Positions 1 to 5,881 of a stretch of DNA of 8,515 nucleotides are shown here, in pieces (the first letter of the stretch is position 1; each line of letters opens with the position of its first letter). A program made the translations under genes and the position numbers. The DNA is from Nocardioides sp. (GTDB lineage: Bacteria; Actinomycetota; Actinomycetes; Propionibacteriales; Nocardioidaceae). The stretch spans positions 1-8,515 of the forward strand of contig JAOPXF010000262.1 in NCBI GenBank assembly GCA_025965295.1, written 5' to 3'. Under the pieces are notes generated by a model. That model was not told where the DNA came from and did no database searches. It saw only the letters and a list, made by a program, of their open reading frames with translations.

Positions 1-407
1 CCACGCCGGAGGAGCTCGCCAAGGAGCTCGACATGACCCCGGAGAAGGTCATCGAGGTGCAGAAGTACGGCCGCGAGCCGATCTCCCTGCACACCCCGCT
101 CGGCGAGGACGGCGACTCCGAGTTCGGCGACCTGATCGAGGACTCCGAGGCGATCGTCCCGGCCGACGCCGTGTCGTTCACCCTGCTCCAGGAGCAGCTG
201 CACTCGGTCCTCGACACCCTGTCAGAGCGTGAGGCCGGCGTCGTCTCGATGCGCTTCGGTCTCACCGACGGCCAGCCGAAGACCCTCGACGAGATCGGCA
301 AGGTCTACGGGGTGACGCGCGAGCGGATCCGGCAGATCGAGTCGAAGACGATGTCGAAGCTGCGGCACCCGTCCCGCTCGCAGGTCCTCCGCGACTACCT
401 CGACTGA
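1..407 (+). CDS. sigA: Principal RNA polymerase sigma factor (SigA/HrdB/RpoD), C-terminal part
   Basis: The reading frame is open from base 3 to a TGA at 405-407 and shows the last 134 residues; the rest lies left of the window. The protein is the housekeeping sigma-70 factor that directs RNA polymerase to -10/-35 promoters. The visible part covers the end of region 3 (ELAKELDMTPEKV), the acidic linker with GEDGDSEFGDLIED, and all of region 4. Region 4.1 contains VSMRFGLTDG. Region 4.2 is a helix-turn-helix at about 279-362 with TLDEIGKVYGVTRERIRQIE, which contacts the -35 element. The ending RHPSRSQVLRDYLD is typical of actinobacterial primary sigma factors, which argues against an ECF or alternative group. 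Downstream it overlaps a possible microprotein by one base (TGATG). parE lies about 2.6 kb away, as it does near hrdB in Streptomyces. Confidence 0.96.
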   Translation, partial: TPEELAKELDMTPEKVIEVQKYGREPISLHTPLGEDGDSEFGDLIEDSEAIVPADAVSFTLLQEQLHSVLDTLSEREAGVVSMRFGLTDGQPKTLDEIGKVYGVTRERIRQIESKTMSKLRHPSRSQVLRDYLD

Positions 408-499
408 TGTTCGGCATCGGCTGGGTCGAAGTGCTGGTCCTGCTTGTCGGCCTGCCACTCGTGGTCTGGGCCGGCGTCAGCATCCTGCGTCGCCGCTGA
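407..499 (+). CDS. Possible 30-residue TatA/TatB-like membrane microprotein
   Basis: An ATG at 407-409 shares its first base with the sigma factor stop codon (TGATG) and opens a 30-codon frame ending in TGA at 497-499. The product starts MFGIGWVEVLVLLVG and ends WAGVSILRRR. It is one hydrophobic helix (about residues 6-27) capped by three arginines. The first 15 residues resemble the N-terminus of TatA/TatB proteins (M-F-x-I-G-x-x-E-L pattern), but the Phe-Gly hinge, amphipathic helix and tail of Tat proteins are missing. The overlap suggests translation by reinitiation after the sigma factor. I see no separate ribosome binding site, because the upstream bases are sigma factor codons. Codon use fits a high-GC coding region. 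The gene may be real or a chance short frame; I know no family for it. Confidence 0.5.
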   Translation: MFGIGWVEVLVLLVGLPLVVWAGVSILRRR

Positions 500-535
500 C
501 CACGCGGTCCAGATCACCGCGGCGAGCAGGCGCCC

Positions 536-910
536 TCAGGCGCGCTTGCCCTTGCGCACCCGCCGCCGCAGCTGCAGGATCCGCAGCGAGCCGGCGGCCG
601 TGGCCAGGATCAGCCCCGCGGCGGCGGCGATCAGCAGGGTCACCGAGAGCGGCGCCTCGCCGTCCCAGCCGAGGAACGAGACCTGGACCGTCTGGGTGTT
701 CTGGGCGATGAAGATGATCAGCAGGAGCAGCAGGATCCCGAGCCCGACCACGGCCGCCCAGGCCCCGCTGGTGCGCGAGCCGCGGAGCGGGTCCTTCGCG
801 GGGGTCGCACCGGCTGGCGCCCTGCGCTCGGGAGCCCGGGGGTCGGGGGTCGTCGGGTCGGGGGCGGTCGCCGGCGTGGGCTCGGCGGGCGTTGCTGCGT
901 CGTTGCTCAT
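536..910 (-). CDS. LapA-domain (DUF1049) small membrane protein
   Basis: This gene encodes 124 residues. Residues 1-46 are a Pro/Ala/Asp-rich, probably disordered cytoplasmic arm. Two transmembrane helices follow at about 50-69 and 88-108, and the tail is basic (LRRRVRKGKRA). The stretch IIFIAQNTQTVQVSFLGW at the end of helix 1 is the signature of the LapA/DUF1049 family, in which a short outer segment joins two helices. LapA (YciS) acts with LapB in lipopolysaccharide regulation in Gram-negatives. Actinobacteria lack lipopolysaccharide, so the role here is unknown. The ATG at 908-910 is chosen because it opens the frame with the domain; no strong ribosome binding site is visible before it. 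The gene ends convergently with the sigma factor/microprotein side, 36 bases away. It lies 51 bases after the EamA gene on the same strand and could be cotranscribed with it. Confidence 0.86.
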   Translation of the reverse strand: MSNDAATPAEPTPATAPDPTTPDPRAPERRAPAGATPAKDPLRGSRTSGAWAAVVGLGILLLLLIIFIAQNTQTVQVSFLGWDGEAPLSVTLLIAAAAGLILATAAGSLRILQLRRRVRKGKRA

Positions 911-961
911 GGGTCATGTGTACCCCGGGAGAGGCGGCTCAGCCACTTCCGGGTGGACGGA

Positions 962-1804
962 CTACCCCGCGGCGACCAGGGCGATCGCGACCGCGCACAG
1001 GCCGAGCCCGAGCGCCTGGGCCCGGTGCACGTGCTCGCGCAGCACCGAGGCGGCGAGCATGATCGTGAAGGCGGGGTAGAGCGAGGCGATCACGGCCGTC
1101 ACCGTGAGGTAGCCGCTGTGGGTGGCCACCAGGAACGAGCCGGTCGCGAGCGCGCCGAGGGCCCCGCTGACGGCCCCGCCCAGCGCCGCGCGTTCGCGGG
1201 GGACCCACGCGGAGCGGAGTGCGGTCGCCACCGCGACGATGGCGAGCCCGGCGACGACCTGGTTGAGCGCCAGCGGCAGGAACCCGGCCTCCTCGGGGAT
1301 CTGGGCGAGGGCGGCGAAGAGCGTGCCGAAGCCGAGCCCGGCCAGGATGCCGTCGGTGAGCCCCGACCCGAGCCCGCCGGCCCCGGGCGCGCCGCCCGAC
1401 GAGGGCTCGCGCGACACCATCCAGATGCCGGGCAGGGCGACCAGGATCCCGAGCCAGACGAGGACCTCGGGGCGCTCCCCGGTGAGCACCCCGACGGCGA
1501 CCGGCACCAGGGCGGCGCCGACGCCGGAGACCGGCGCCACGACGCCCATCCGGCCGGATGCGAGCCCGCGGTACAGGAACGCCGTACCGAAGCCGTTGCC
1601 GAGGCCGGCCACCACGCTCCAGAGCAGGTCGGCACGCGTGGGGGAGCCGTCGACGAAGACGGTGAGCAGGAGGACCAGCGCCGCGCCGGCGAGCTGCGCG
1701 GTCAGCGCGACCGCCCAGGGGCTGGTGCGCTTGGAGGAGACGCCGCCCACGAAGTCGGAGAGGCCGTACGACGCCGCGGCGAGCAGGGCCAGGAGGATCG
1801 CCAC
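962..1804 (-). CDS. EamA/DMT-family transporter
   Basis: The 280-residue product is a very hydrophobic membrane protein with about ten predicted helices arranged as two EamA repeats. The repeats are joined by a Gly-rich loop at residues 132-150 (SREPSSGGAPGAGG). N-terminal features include ASYGLSDFVGG and FLYRGLASGRMGVVAPVSG. The C-terminal repeat ends with SLYPAFTIMLAASVLREHV followed by GLGLCAVAIALVAAG, a typical EamA signature. Members of this drug/metabolite transporter superfamily export amino acids, metabolites or drugs, and the substrate cannot be read from sequence. Start is GTG at 1804, three bases after the DUF456 stop, so the two are probably cotranscribed and translationally coupled. 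Only a weak GGCGG-like site precedes it. Stop is TAG at 962-964. Confidence 0.9.
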   Translation of the reverse strand: MAILLALLAAASYGLSDFVGGVSSKRTSPWAVALTAQLAGAALVLLLTVFVDGSPTRADLLWSVVAGLGNGFGTAFLYRGLASGRMGVVAPVSGVGAALVPVAVGVLTGERPEVLVWLGILVALPGIWMVSREPSSGGAPGAGGLGSGLTDGILAGLGFGTLFAALAQIPEEAGFLPLALNQVVAGLAIVAVATALRSAWVPRERAALGGAVSGALGALATGSFLVATHSGYLTVTAVIASLYPAFTIMLAASVLREHVHRAQALGLGLCAVAIALVAAG

Positions 1805-1807
1805 GGG

Positions 1808-2284
1808 TCAGACCGCCACGACGCCGACGACCCACACCCCGGCGGCGAGGAGGCCGGCCGCGAGCTCGATCAGGATGCTGAGCCCGACCGCGCGCAGCGC
1901 CGCCTTCGTCGACGGCCAGGCGGGCTGGGCGCCGAGCCGGGACCGCTCCGCGACGTACACGCCGGCGACGAACCCCAGGAAGACGCCCACCACGGGCACG
2001 ACGAAGAAGCCGAGGATGGCGCCCGCGGCACCGATCCACTGGGTCGAGGCGGGGATGCCGGAGTCCTTGAGCCGCCGGCCCGGGACGGCGTACTTCACGA
2101 CCGTGCCGGCCACCAGCAGGGCGGTGACGACCCCGAACACGGTCCAGGCGGTCGCGCCGCCGGTCACCGCCGCCCAGACGAGGACGGCGGCCAGGATCAG
2201 TGCCGAGCCGGGCAGGACCGGCACCAGGATGCCGACCAGCCCGACGGCGATGGCGAGGGCGACGAGCACATCGATCAGGGTCAC
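1808..2284 (-). CDS. DUF456 family membrane protein
   Basis: I place the start at GTG 2284, which gives 158 residues; the frame stays open further upstream, but the codons there run through the terminator hairpin and look non-coding. A strong GGGAGGG site lies seven bases before this GTG. The N-terminal helix reads VGLVGILVPVLPG, the usual DUF456 opening with Gly/Pro-rich turns. Helix 2 follows at about 28-41 and helix 3 at about 47-64. The segment at about 85-113, with GAILGFFVVPVVGVFLGF and GVYVAE, is the second family signature. A last helix at about 132-156 closes the protein. DUF456 proteins are small integral membrane proteins of unknown function. The gene is the first of a probable two-gene unit with the EamA transporter. 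Confidence 0.88.
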   Translation of the reverse strand: MTLIDVLVALAIAVGLVGILVPVLPGSALILAAVLVWAAVTGGATAWTVFGVVTALLVAGTVVKYAVPGRRLKDSGIPASTQWIGAAGAILGFFVVPVVGVFLGFVAGVYVAERSRLGAQPAWPSTKAALRAVGLSILIELAAGLLAAGVWVVGVVAV

Positions 2285-2291
2285 GGGGAGA

Positions 2292-2298
2292 CCCTCCC
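2292..2298 (-). promoter_or_regulatory. Ribosome binding site of the DUF456 gene
   Basis: On the minus strand GGGAGGG stands seven bases before the GTG at 2284. It is one of the best Shine-Dalgarno matches in the window and decides this start over any start upstream in the same frame. Confidence 0.75.
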
Positions 2299-2319
2299 AC
2301 GCGGGTGCCGCCCAAATGC

Positions 2320-2350
2320 CGACAGCCCCGGACGTCGTCCGGGGCTGTCG
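2320..2350 (-). terminator. Strong hairpin terminator after the DUF7455 gene
   Basis: The arms at 2320-2332 and 2338-2350 are perfect inverted repeats of 13 bases (CGACAGCCCCGGA and its complement). They surround a five-base loop whose end bases can also pair. The hairpin begins 19 bases after the stop of the DUF7455 gene. On the minus strand it is followed by a short T-containing stretch (GGCATTTGGG) rather than a full U tract, as is common in high-GC actinobacteria. It probably ends the DUF7455 transcript. It lies only 35 bases before the DUF456 start, so it could also act as an attenuator for the genes beyond. Confidence 0.8.
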
Positions 2351-2369
2351 CGTTGGCTGGGGACTCGGG

Positions 2370-2603
2370 TCAGTGTTCGGTCTCGGCGAGCCGGGCCGGC
2401 GTGTCGCCGAGCCGGTGGGTCTCGTCGACGACGTTGGCAGCGATCTCGCGCAGCTTGTCACCGTGCTCACGTGCGTGGTGGGCGCAGAACAGCAGCTCGC
2501 CGCCGCTCTGGAGCTCAACACGAAGGTAGGCCTGGGCTCCGCAACGGTCGCAGCGGTCCACAGCGGTGAGCGCTGGGGAACTGGGGGCAACGGCAGTGGT
2601 CAC
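2370..2603 (-). CDS. DUF7455 zinc-ribbon-like conserved actinobacterial protein
   Basis: With GTG at 2603 as start the product has 77 residues. It contains VDRCDRCGAQAYLRV and then ELLFCAHHAREHGDKL: a CxxC pair (C18, C21) and a second cluster C40-x-H42-H43. This is the pattern of a small zinc ribbon. The tail is helical and charged. Homologues next to the principal sigma factor and parE in actinobacteria are annotated DUF7455, with unknown function. I choose the GTG because a GAGG site stands five bases before it and because homologues I recall begin MTT. An ATG at 2624 would add seven residues (MMRNEAV) but has no clear binding site. A strong terminator follows the gene, and it is divergent from parE across a 373-base gap. 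Confidence 0.85.
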   Translation of the reverse strand: MTTAVAPSSPALTAVDRCDRCGAQAYLRVELQSGGELLFCAHHAREHGDKLREIAANVVDETHRLGDTPARLAETEH

Positions 2604-2921
2604 AACGGCCTCATTTCTCATCATCGGTGTCTAGTCCCAACGTAGCGACGGGGCCCAAAGATTCCCGACTCTGCGTGGTGCCTGACACGTCATCCAATCA
2701 CGGAGTGTCTTCCCCGTTCTGAGCGTTCCCAACCGTCGGGACCGATCTGTGGAGAAGACGTCTAGCCCTGCTGAGTCTGACGCGTGTGGGGGATGACAGG
2801 TTGCGGTACGCCGAACCCGAGTGCCGATCGTGTCCACATCGTGACGTGCTCCCCACCCGATGTTGCTGTGCGGCCCACGGTAGACCCGGCTCCCGTCGCC
2901 TCCCGGCAGGCGAGCCTTCTG

Positions 2922-2933
2922 CGCCGTACGGCG
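2922..2933. promoter_or_regulatory. 12-base perfect palindrome in the parE promoter (possible operator)
   Basis: CGCCGTACGGCG reads the same on both strands and ends nine bases before the TAGATT box, so it covers the -35 to spacer region. A dimeric regulator could bind there. Palindromes of this length arise by chance several times in a GC-rich window of this size, so only its position makes it of interest. Confidence 0.25.
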
Positions 2934-2942
2934 TGTCGCGGG

Positions 2943-2948
2943 TAGATT
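2943..2948 (+). promoter_or_regulatory. Probable -10 box of the parE promoter
   Basis: TAGATT matches the actinobacterial TAnnnT consensus and is preceded by GCGGG. It lies 28 bases before the parE ATG, which predicts a transcription start near 2955 and a leader of about 20 bases. No good -35 hexamer is seen 16-18 bases upstream, where the sequence is CTTCTGCGCC. This is common for sigma-A promoters in these organisms. Confidence 0.5.
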
Positions 2949-2976
2949 CGTCCAGTACCCGGCAGCAGCCCGAGAC

Positions 2977-5076
2977 ATGCCCGACACCAGCACCGAACCC
3001 GGCGGGAGCAGCACGATCGACAACACGTACAACGCGGCACATCTCCTGGTCCTCGAGGGCCTCGAGGCCGTGCGCAAGCGCCCCGGCATGTACATCGGGT
3101 CGACGGACACCCGAGGCCTCATGCACTGCCTGTGGGAGATCATCGACAACGGCGTGGACGAGGCCCTGGCCGGCTCCGCGCACCGGGTCGAGGTCACCCT
3201 GCACGCCGACGACTCCGTCGAGGTCCACGACGACGGGCGCGGCATCCCCACCGACAAGGAGCCCAAGACGGGGCTGCCGGGTGTGGAGGTCGTCGCGACC
3301 AAGCTGCACGCCGGCGGCAAGTTCGGCGGCGGCTCGTACGTCGCCACCGGTGGCCTGCACGGCGTCGGGCTCAGCGTCGTCAACGCGCTGTCCGCGCGGA
3401 TGGACATCGACGTCGACCGCTCCCCGAGCCAGCAGGGCATCAGCTTCAGCCGCGGCGTCCCCGGCGTCTTCGACGGCGACGGCCCCACCGCGCCGTTCAC
3501 CGCCAGGTCCGGGCTGACCCGCAAGGGCGGACGGGTCGCCAAGGGCAGGAGCGGCACCCGCATCCGCTTCTGGCCGGACCGCCAGATCTTCACCAAGGAC
3601 GCCCGCTTCGAGTTCGAGGGGCTGCTCGGCCGGGCGCGCCAGACCTCGTTCATCGTGCCCGGGCTCGAGCTGGTGATCCGCGACCTGCGCGGGGACAACC
3701 CCGTCGAGGAGAAGTTCCGCCACGACGGCGGCATCGCGGAGTTCGTGGAGTTCCTCGCCCACGACGAGCCGGTCACCGACATCGTCCGGCTGCAGGGCAT
3801 GGACACCTTCACCGAGACGGTGCCGCTGCTCGACGACAAGGGCCACATGACGCCCCAGGAGGTCGAGCGCGAGCTGACCGTGGACGTGGCGGTCCGCTGG
3901 GGCACCGGCTACGACACCGAGCTCCGGTCGTTCGTCAACGTCATCTCCACGCCCAAGGGCGGCACCCACCTCAGCGGCTTCGAGCAGGCGGTCACCAAGA
4001 CGTTCAACGAGGTGATGCGCGCGACCAAGGCGCTCAAGGTCAACGACGACGACGTCGTCAAGGACGACGTGCTCGAGGGGCTGACCGGGGTCGTGACCGT
4101 GAGCCTGGCCGAGCCGCAGTTCGAGGGCCAGACCAAGGAGATCCTCGGCACCCCGGCCGCGCGCAGCGTCGTACGCAAGGTCGTGACCGCCGAGCTGCGC
4201 AAGTTCCTCACCTCCACCAAGCGGGCGGAGAAGGCCCAGGCCAAGCTGGTCATGGAGAAGGTCGTCGGGGCTCAGAAGACCCGGATCGCGGCTCGCCAGC
4301 ACAAGGAGACGCAGCGTCGGAAGAACGCCCTGGAGTCCTCGGCACTGCCCTCCAAGCTCGCCGACTGCCGCGCCAACGACAACGAGCGCACCGAGCTGTT
4401 CATCGTGGAGGGCGACTCGGCGCTCGGCACCGCCAAGCTGGCCCGCAACTCCGAGTTCCAGGCGCTGCTGCCGATCCGCGGCAAGATCCTCAACGTGCAG
4501 AAGGCCTCGGTGGGCGACATGCTCAAGAACACCGAGTGCGCCTCGATCATCCAGGTCGTGGGCGCGGGCTCCGGGCGGACCTTCGACCTCGAGGCCCGCC
4601 GCTACGGCCGGATCATCTTCATGGCCGACGCCGACTCCGACGGCGCCCACATCCGCTGCCTGCTCGCCACGCTCTTCTTCAAGTACATGCCCGAGCTGAT
4701 CACCGAGCGGCGGGTCTACACGGCGGTGCCGCCGTTGCACCGGATCGAGATCTCCAACCCCAAGAAGGGCATGGACAAGTACACCTACACCTACTCCGAC
4801 GACGAGCTGCAGCGCAAGCTCGCCGAGCTGAAGAAGAAGGGCGTGAGGTGGAAGGACCCGGTCCAGCGCTACAAGGGCCTCGGTGAGATGGACGCCGACC
4901 AGCTGGCCGAGACCACCATGGACCCCCGCCACCGCACGCTGCGCCGGATCACCGTCGACGACGCCGTGGCGGCCGAGCAGGTCTTCGAGCTGCTGATGGG
5001 CTCCGACGTGGCGCCGCGCAAGGAGTTCATCGTCCAGGGTGCCTACGAGGTGGACGTCGAAGCTCTCGACGCCTGA
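2977..5076 (+). CDS. parE: DNA topoisomerase IV subunit B (ParE; GyrB-like type IIA topoisomerase ATPase subunit)
   Basis: The 699-residue protein has the full GyrB/ParE layout. With ParC it forms topoisomerase IV, which separates linked daughter chromosomes using ATP. The GHKL ATPase domain shows WEIIDNGVDEAL (E54 general base, N58 for magnesium), HDDGRGIP (84-91) and GGLHGVGLSVVNALS (125-139). The transducer carries the QTK loop (385-387, in FEGQTKEILG). The TOPRIM domain shows IVEGDSALGTAK (476-487; E478), LPIRGKILNVQKA and the metal-binding DADSDG (551-556) followed by AHIR. The C-terminus has QRYKGLGEMDADQLAETTMDP. EGDSALGTAK instead of the EGDSAGG of gyrase B, the lack of a GyrB insert and the position near sigA all favour ParE over GyrB. 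ATG at 2977 is the start: the next Met (38) lies inside the conserved PGMYIG. Its binding site is weak (CCGAGAC). Confidence 0.95.
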   Translation: MPDTSTEPGGSSTIDNTYNAAHLLVLEGLEAVRKRPGMYIGSTDTRGLMHCLWEIIDNGVDEALAGSAHRVEVTLHADDSVEVHDDGRGIPTDKEPKTGLPGVEVVATKLHAGGKFGGGSYVATGGLHGVGLSVVNALSARMDIDVDRSPSQQGISFSRGVPGVFDGDGPTAPFTARSGLTRKGGRVAKGRSGTRIRFWPDRQIFTKDARFEFEGLLGRARQTSFIVPGLELVIRDLRGDNPVEEKFRHDGGIAEFVEFLAHDEPVTDIVRLQGMDTFTETVPLLDDKGHMTPQEVERELTVDVAVRWGTGYDTELRSFVNVISTPKGGTHLSGFEQAVTKTFNEVMRATKALKVNDDDVVKDDVLEGLTGVVTVSLAEPQFEGQTKEILGTPAARSVVRKVVTAELRKFLTSTKRAEKAQAKLVMEKVVGAQKTRIAARQHKETQRRKNALESSALPSKLADCRANDNERTELFIVEGDSALGTAKLARNSEFQALLPIRGKILNVQKASVGDMLKNTECASIIQVVGAGSGRTFDLEARRYGRIIFMADADSDGAHIRCLLATLFFKYMPELITERRVYTAVPPLHRIEISNPKKGMDKYTYTYSDDELQRKLAELKKKGVRWKDPVQRYKGLGEMDADQLAETTMDPRHRTLRRITVDDAVAAEQVFELLMGSDVAPRKEFIVQGAYEVDVEALDA

Positions 5077-5096
5077 GGAATCAACGGGGAGATGTG

Positions 5097-5327
5097 ATGA
5101 GCGCACACAAGGAGATCGGCTGGAGCCTGACCCTGTCCGGAGTGTTCGCCCTGGTGGCGGCCCTGGTCGCGTGGCAGACGGGTGAGGACGCCGGCCGCGC
5201 GGGACACACGCACGCGGACGCCACGTGGGTGCTGGCCGTGGCCGGCCTGCTCCTGATCGTCAACGGCATGGTGGTGCTGGGCCTCACCAAGGGCGGCGGC
5301 TGGACGCCGCGGGACGACCCGCGCTGA
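5097..5327 (+). CDS. Small two-helix membrane protein of unknown function
   Basis: This gene encodes 76 residues from ATG 5097, preceded at five bases by a good GGGGAG site (5086-5091). The adjacent in-frame GTG at 5094 is too close to that site to be preferred. Helix 1 spans about residues 9-27 (WSLTLSGVFALVAALVAW) and helix 2 about 43-63 (TWVLAVAGLLLIVNGMVVLGL). Between them lies a loop of about 15 residues with QTGEDAGRAGHTHADA, holding two His and three acidic residues. The tail is short and charged (WTPRDDPR). I do not recognise a family. The gene starts 20 bases after parE and is probably cotranscribed with it. Its stop codon abuts that of the carbonic anhydrase gene on the other strand. 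Confidence 0.85.
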   Translation: MSAHKEIGWSLTLSGVFALVAALVAWQTGEDAGRAGHTHADATWVLAVAGLLLIVNGMVVLGLTKGGGWTPRDDPR

Positions 5328-5822
5328 TCAGAGCTTCTGCTCGAGGAGCCCGCTGTCTACGTCGTAGACGAACCCGCCGACGAGCACGGAGTCGGGGATC
5401 AGCGGGTGTGCCCGCACCTTGCGGACGTCCTCCTCGAGCGCGGCGAGCTGGTCCTCCACGACGTGGAACTCAGCCCACGACGCGTCGACGCCGGCGGACT
5501 CGCCGATCCGGTCGCGGATCTCCTGCTCGGTGTTGCTCGCCATCGCACAGCGGGTGTGCGGGATGACGAGGATCCGGCGTACGCCGAGCAGGTGCGCGCC
5601 GAGGACGAGTGCCTCGAGGGCGGCCTCGGTGACGCGCCCACCCGGGTTCCGGAAGATCTTCGCGTCACCCGGGCTCAGGCCCAGCATGTTGAGGGGGTCG
5701 ATCCGGGAGTCCATGCACGTCACGATCGCCACCCCGGCGTGCGCCACGCCGTCGAAGCCGCCGAGCCCGAAGTCGGCGGCGAATTCCTTGTTCGCGGACA
5801 GGAGGTCGTCGAAGTCACCCAT
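5328..5822 (-). CDS. Beta-class carbonic anhydrase
   Basis: The 164-residue product should catalyse reversible hydration of CO2 to bicarbonate. The zinc site is clear: C36 and D38-x-R40 in VTCMDSRIDP, then H89 and C92 in VIPHTRCAM. KIFRNPGGRVTEAALEAL (55-72) is also a family signature. Length and the ending GFVYDVDSGLLEQ resemble the short mycobacterial Rv1284-type enzymes. Those have HTDCGM where this protein has HTRCAM; the zinc ligands are unchanged. The frame is open far upstream, but homology begins at MGDFDDLL, so I use ATG 5822. A TAGCGT box lies seven bases before that ATG and there is no Shine-Dalgarno site, which suggests a leaderless transcript. The protein is cytoplasmic. It is transcribed separately from the MFS/lipoprotein operon upstream and ends directly against the small membrane gene. 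Confidence 0.93.
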   Translation of the reverse strand: MGDFDDLLSANKEFAADFGLGGFDGVAHAGVAIVTCMDSRIDPLNMLGLSPGDAKIFRNPGGRVTEAALEALVLGAHLLGVRRILVIPHTRCAMASNTEQEIRDRIGESAGVDASWAEFHVVEDQLAALEEDVRKVRAHPLIPDSVLVGGFVYDVDSGLLEQKL

Positions 5823-5829
5823 GCGCAGA

Positions 5830-5835
5830 ACGCTA
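5830..5835 (-). promoter_or_regulatory. Probable -10 box for a leaderless carbonic anhydrase transcript
   Basis: TAGCGT on the minus strand fits TAnnnT and ends seven bases before the ATG at 5822. Transcription would therefore start at or next to the A of the start codon. A GTGACG at 5856-5861 could be a -35 element, but the 20-base spacer is long. Confidence 0.45.
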
Positions 5836-5847
5836 GCGGAGGCAGAT

Positions 5848-5866
5848 GTCCCGGACGTCACGGGAC
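5848..5866 (-). terminator. Possible weak hairpin after the MFS gene
   Basis: GTCCCG (5848-5853) and CGGGAC (5861-5866) can form a six-base stem with a seven-base loop, 15 bases beyond the MFS stop. There is no T tract. It could end the lipoprotein/MFS transcript before the carbonic anhydrase promoter, but the stem is short. Confidence 0.3.
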
Positions 5867-5881
5867 CGCCCACCGGGCAGG

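Larger units (their letters stand above)
2604..2976. other. Intergenic region between divergent DUF7455 and parE genes
   Basis: No credible gene lies in these 373 bases; the frames crossing it have poor codon use. It is less GC-rich than the genes around it. On the plus strand, near the right end, a TAGATT -10 box and a 12-base palindrome precede parE. On the minus strand possible -10 boxes for the DUF7455 gene are TAGACA (2628-2633) and TACGTT (2639-2644), both without a convincing -35. GGTAGA occurs twice on the plus strand (2879-2884 and 2941-2946), so a second upstream parE start is possible. I see no riboswitch-like fold. Confidence 0.6.

Noticed and set aside
530..543. Hairpin GCGCC-CTCA-GGCGC between the converging microprotein and LapA genes
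   Set aside because: The stem is only five bases, overlaps the LapA stop codon and has no T tract; too weak to call a terminator.
477..917. Minus-strand frame of 146 codons overlapping the LapA-domain gene
   Set aside because: It is an Arg/Pro-rich shadow; the neighbouring frame carries the LapA signature and two helices.
930..961. Short CCAC/GTGG hairpin after the EamA stop
   Set aside because: A four-base stem is expected by chance.
939..2569. Long frames of 458 to 538 codons on both strands across the EamA and DUF456 genes
   Set aside because: The products are Arg/Gly/Pro/Asp-rich with no recognisable domain, as expected from out-of-frame reading of GC-rich genes.
2756..2763. AGACGTCT palindrome in the DUF7455-parE intergenic region
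   Set aside because: Eight bases is within chance expectation and it matches no operator I know.
2830..2838. GTGTCCACA, one base from an actinobacterial DnaA box
   Set aside because: It stands alone with no cluster, no AT-rich unwinding region and no dnaA/dnaN neighbours, so it does not indicate an origin.
2698..5106. Long open frame on the minus strand opposite parE (802 codons)
   Set aside because: It mirrors parE codons in GC-rich DNA; its product is a low-complexity Leu/Gly/Val-rich string with no domain, while parE on the other strand is unmistakable.
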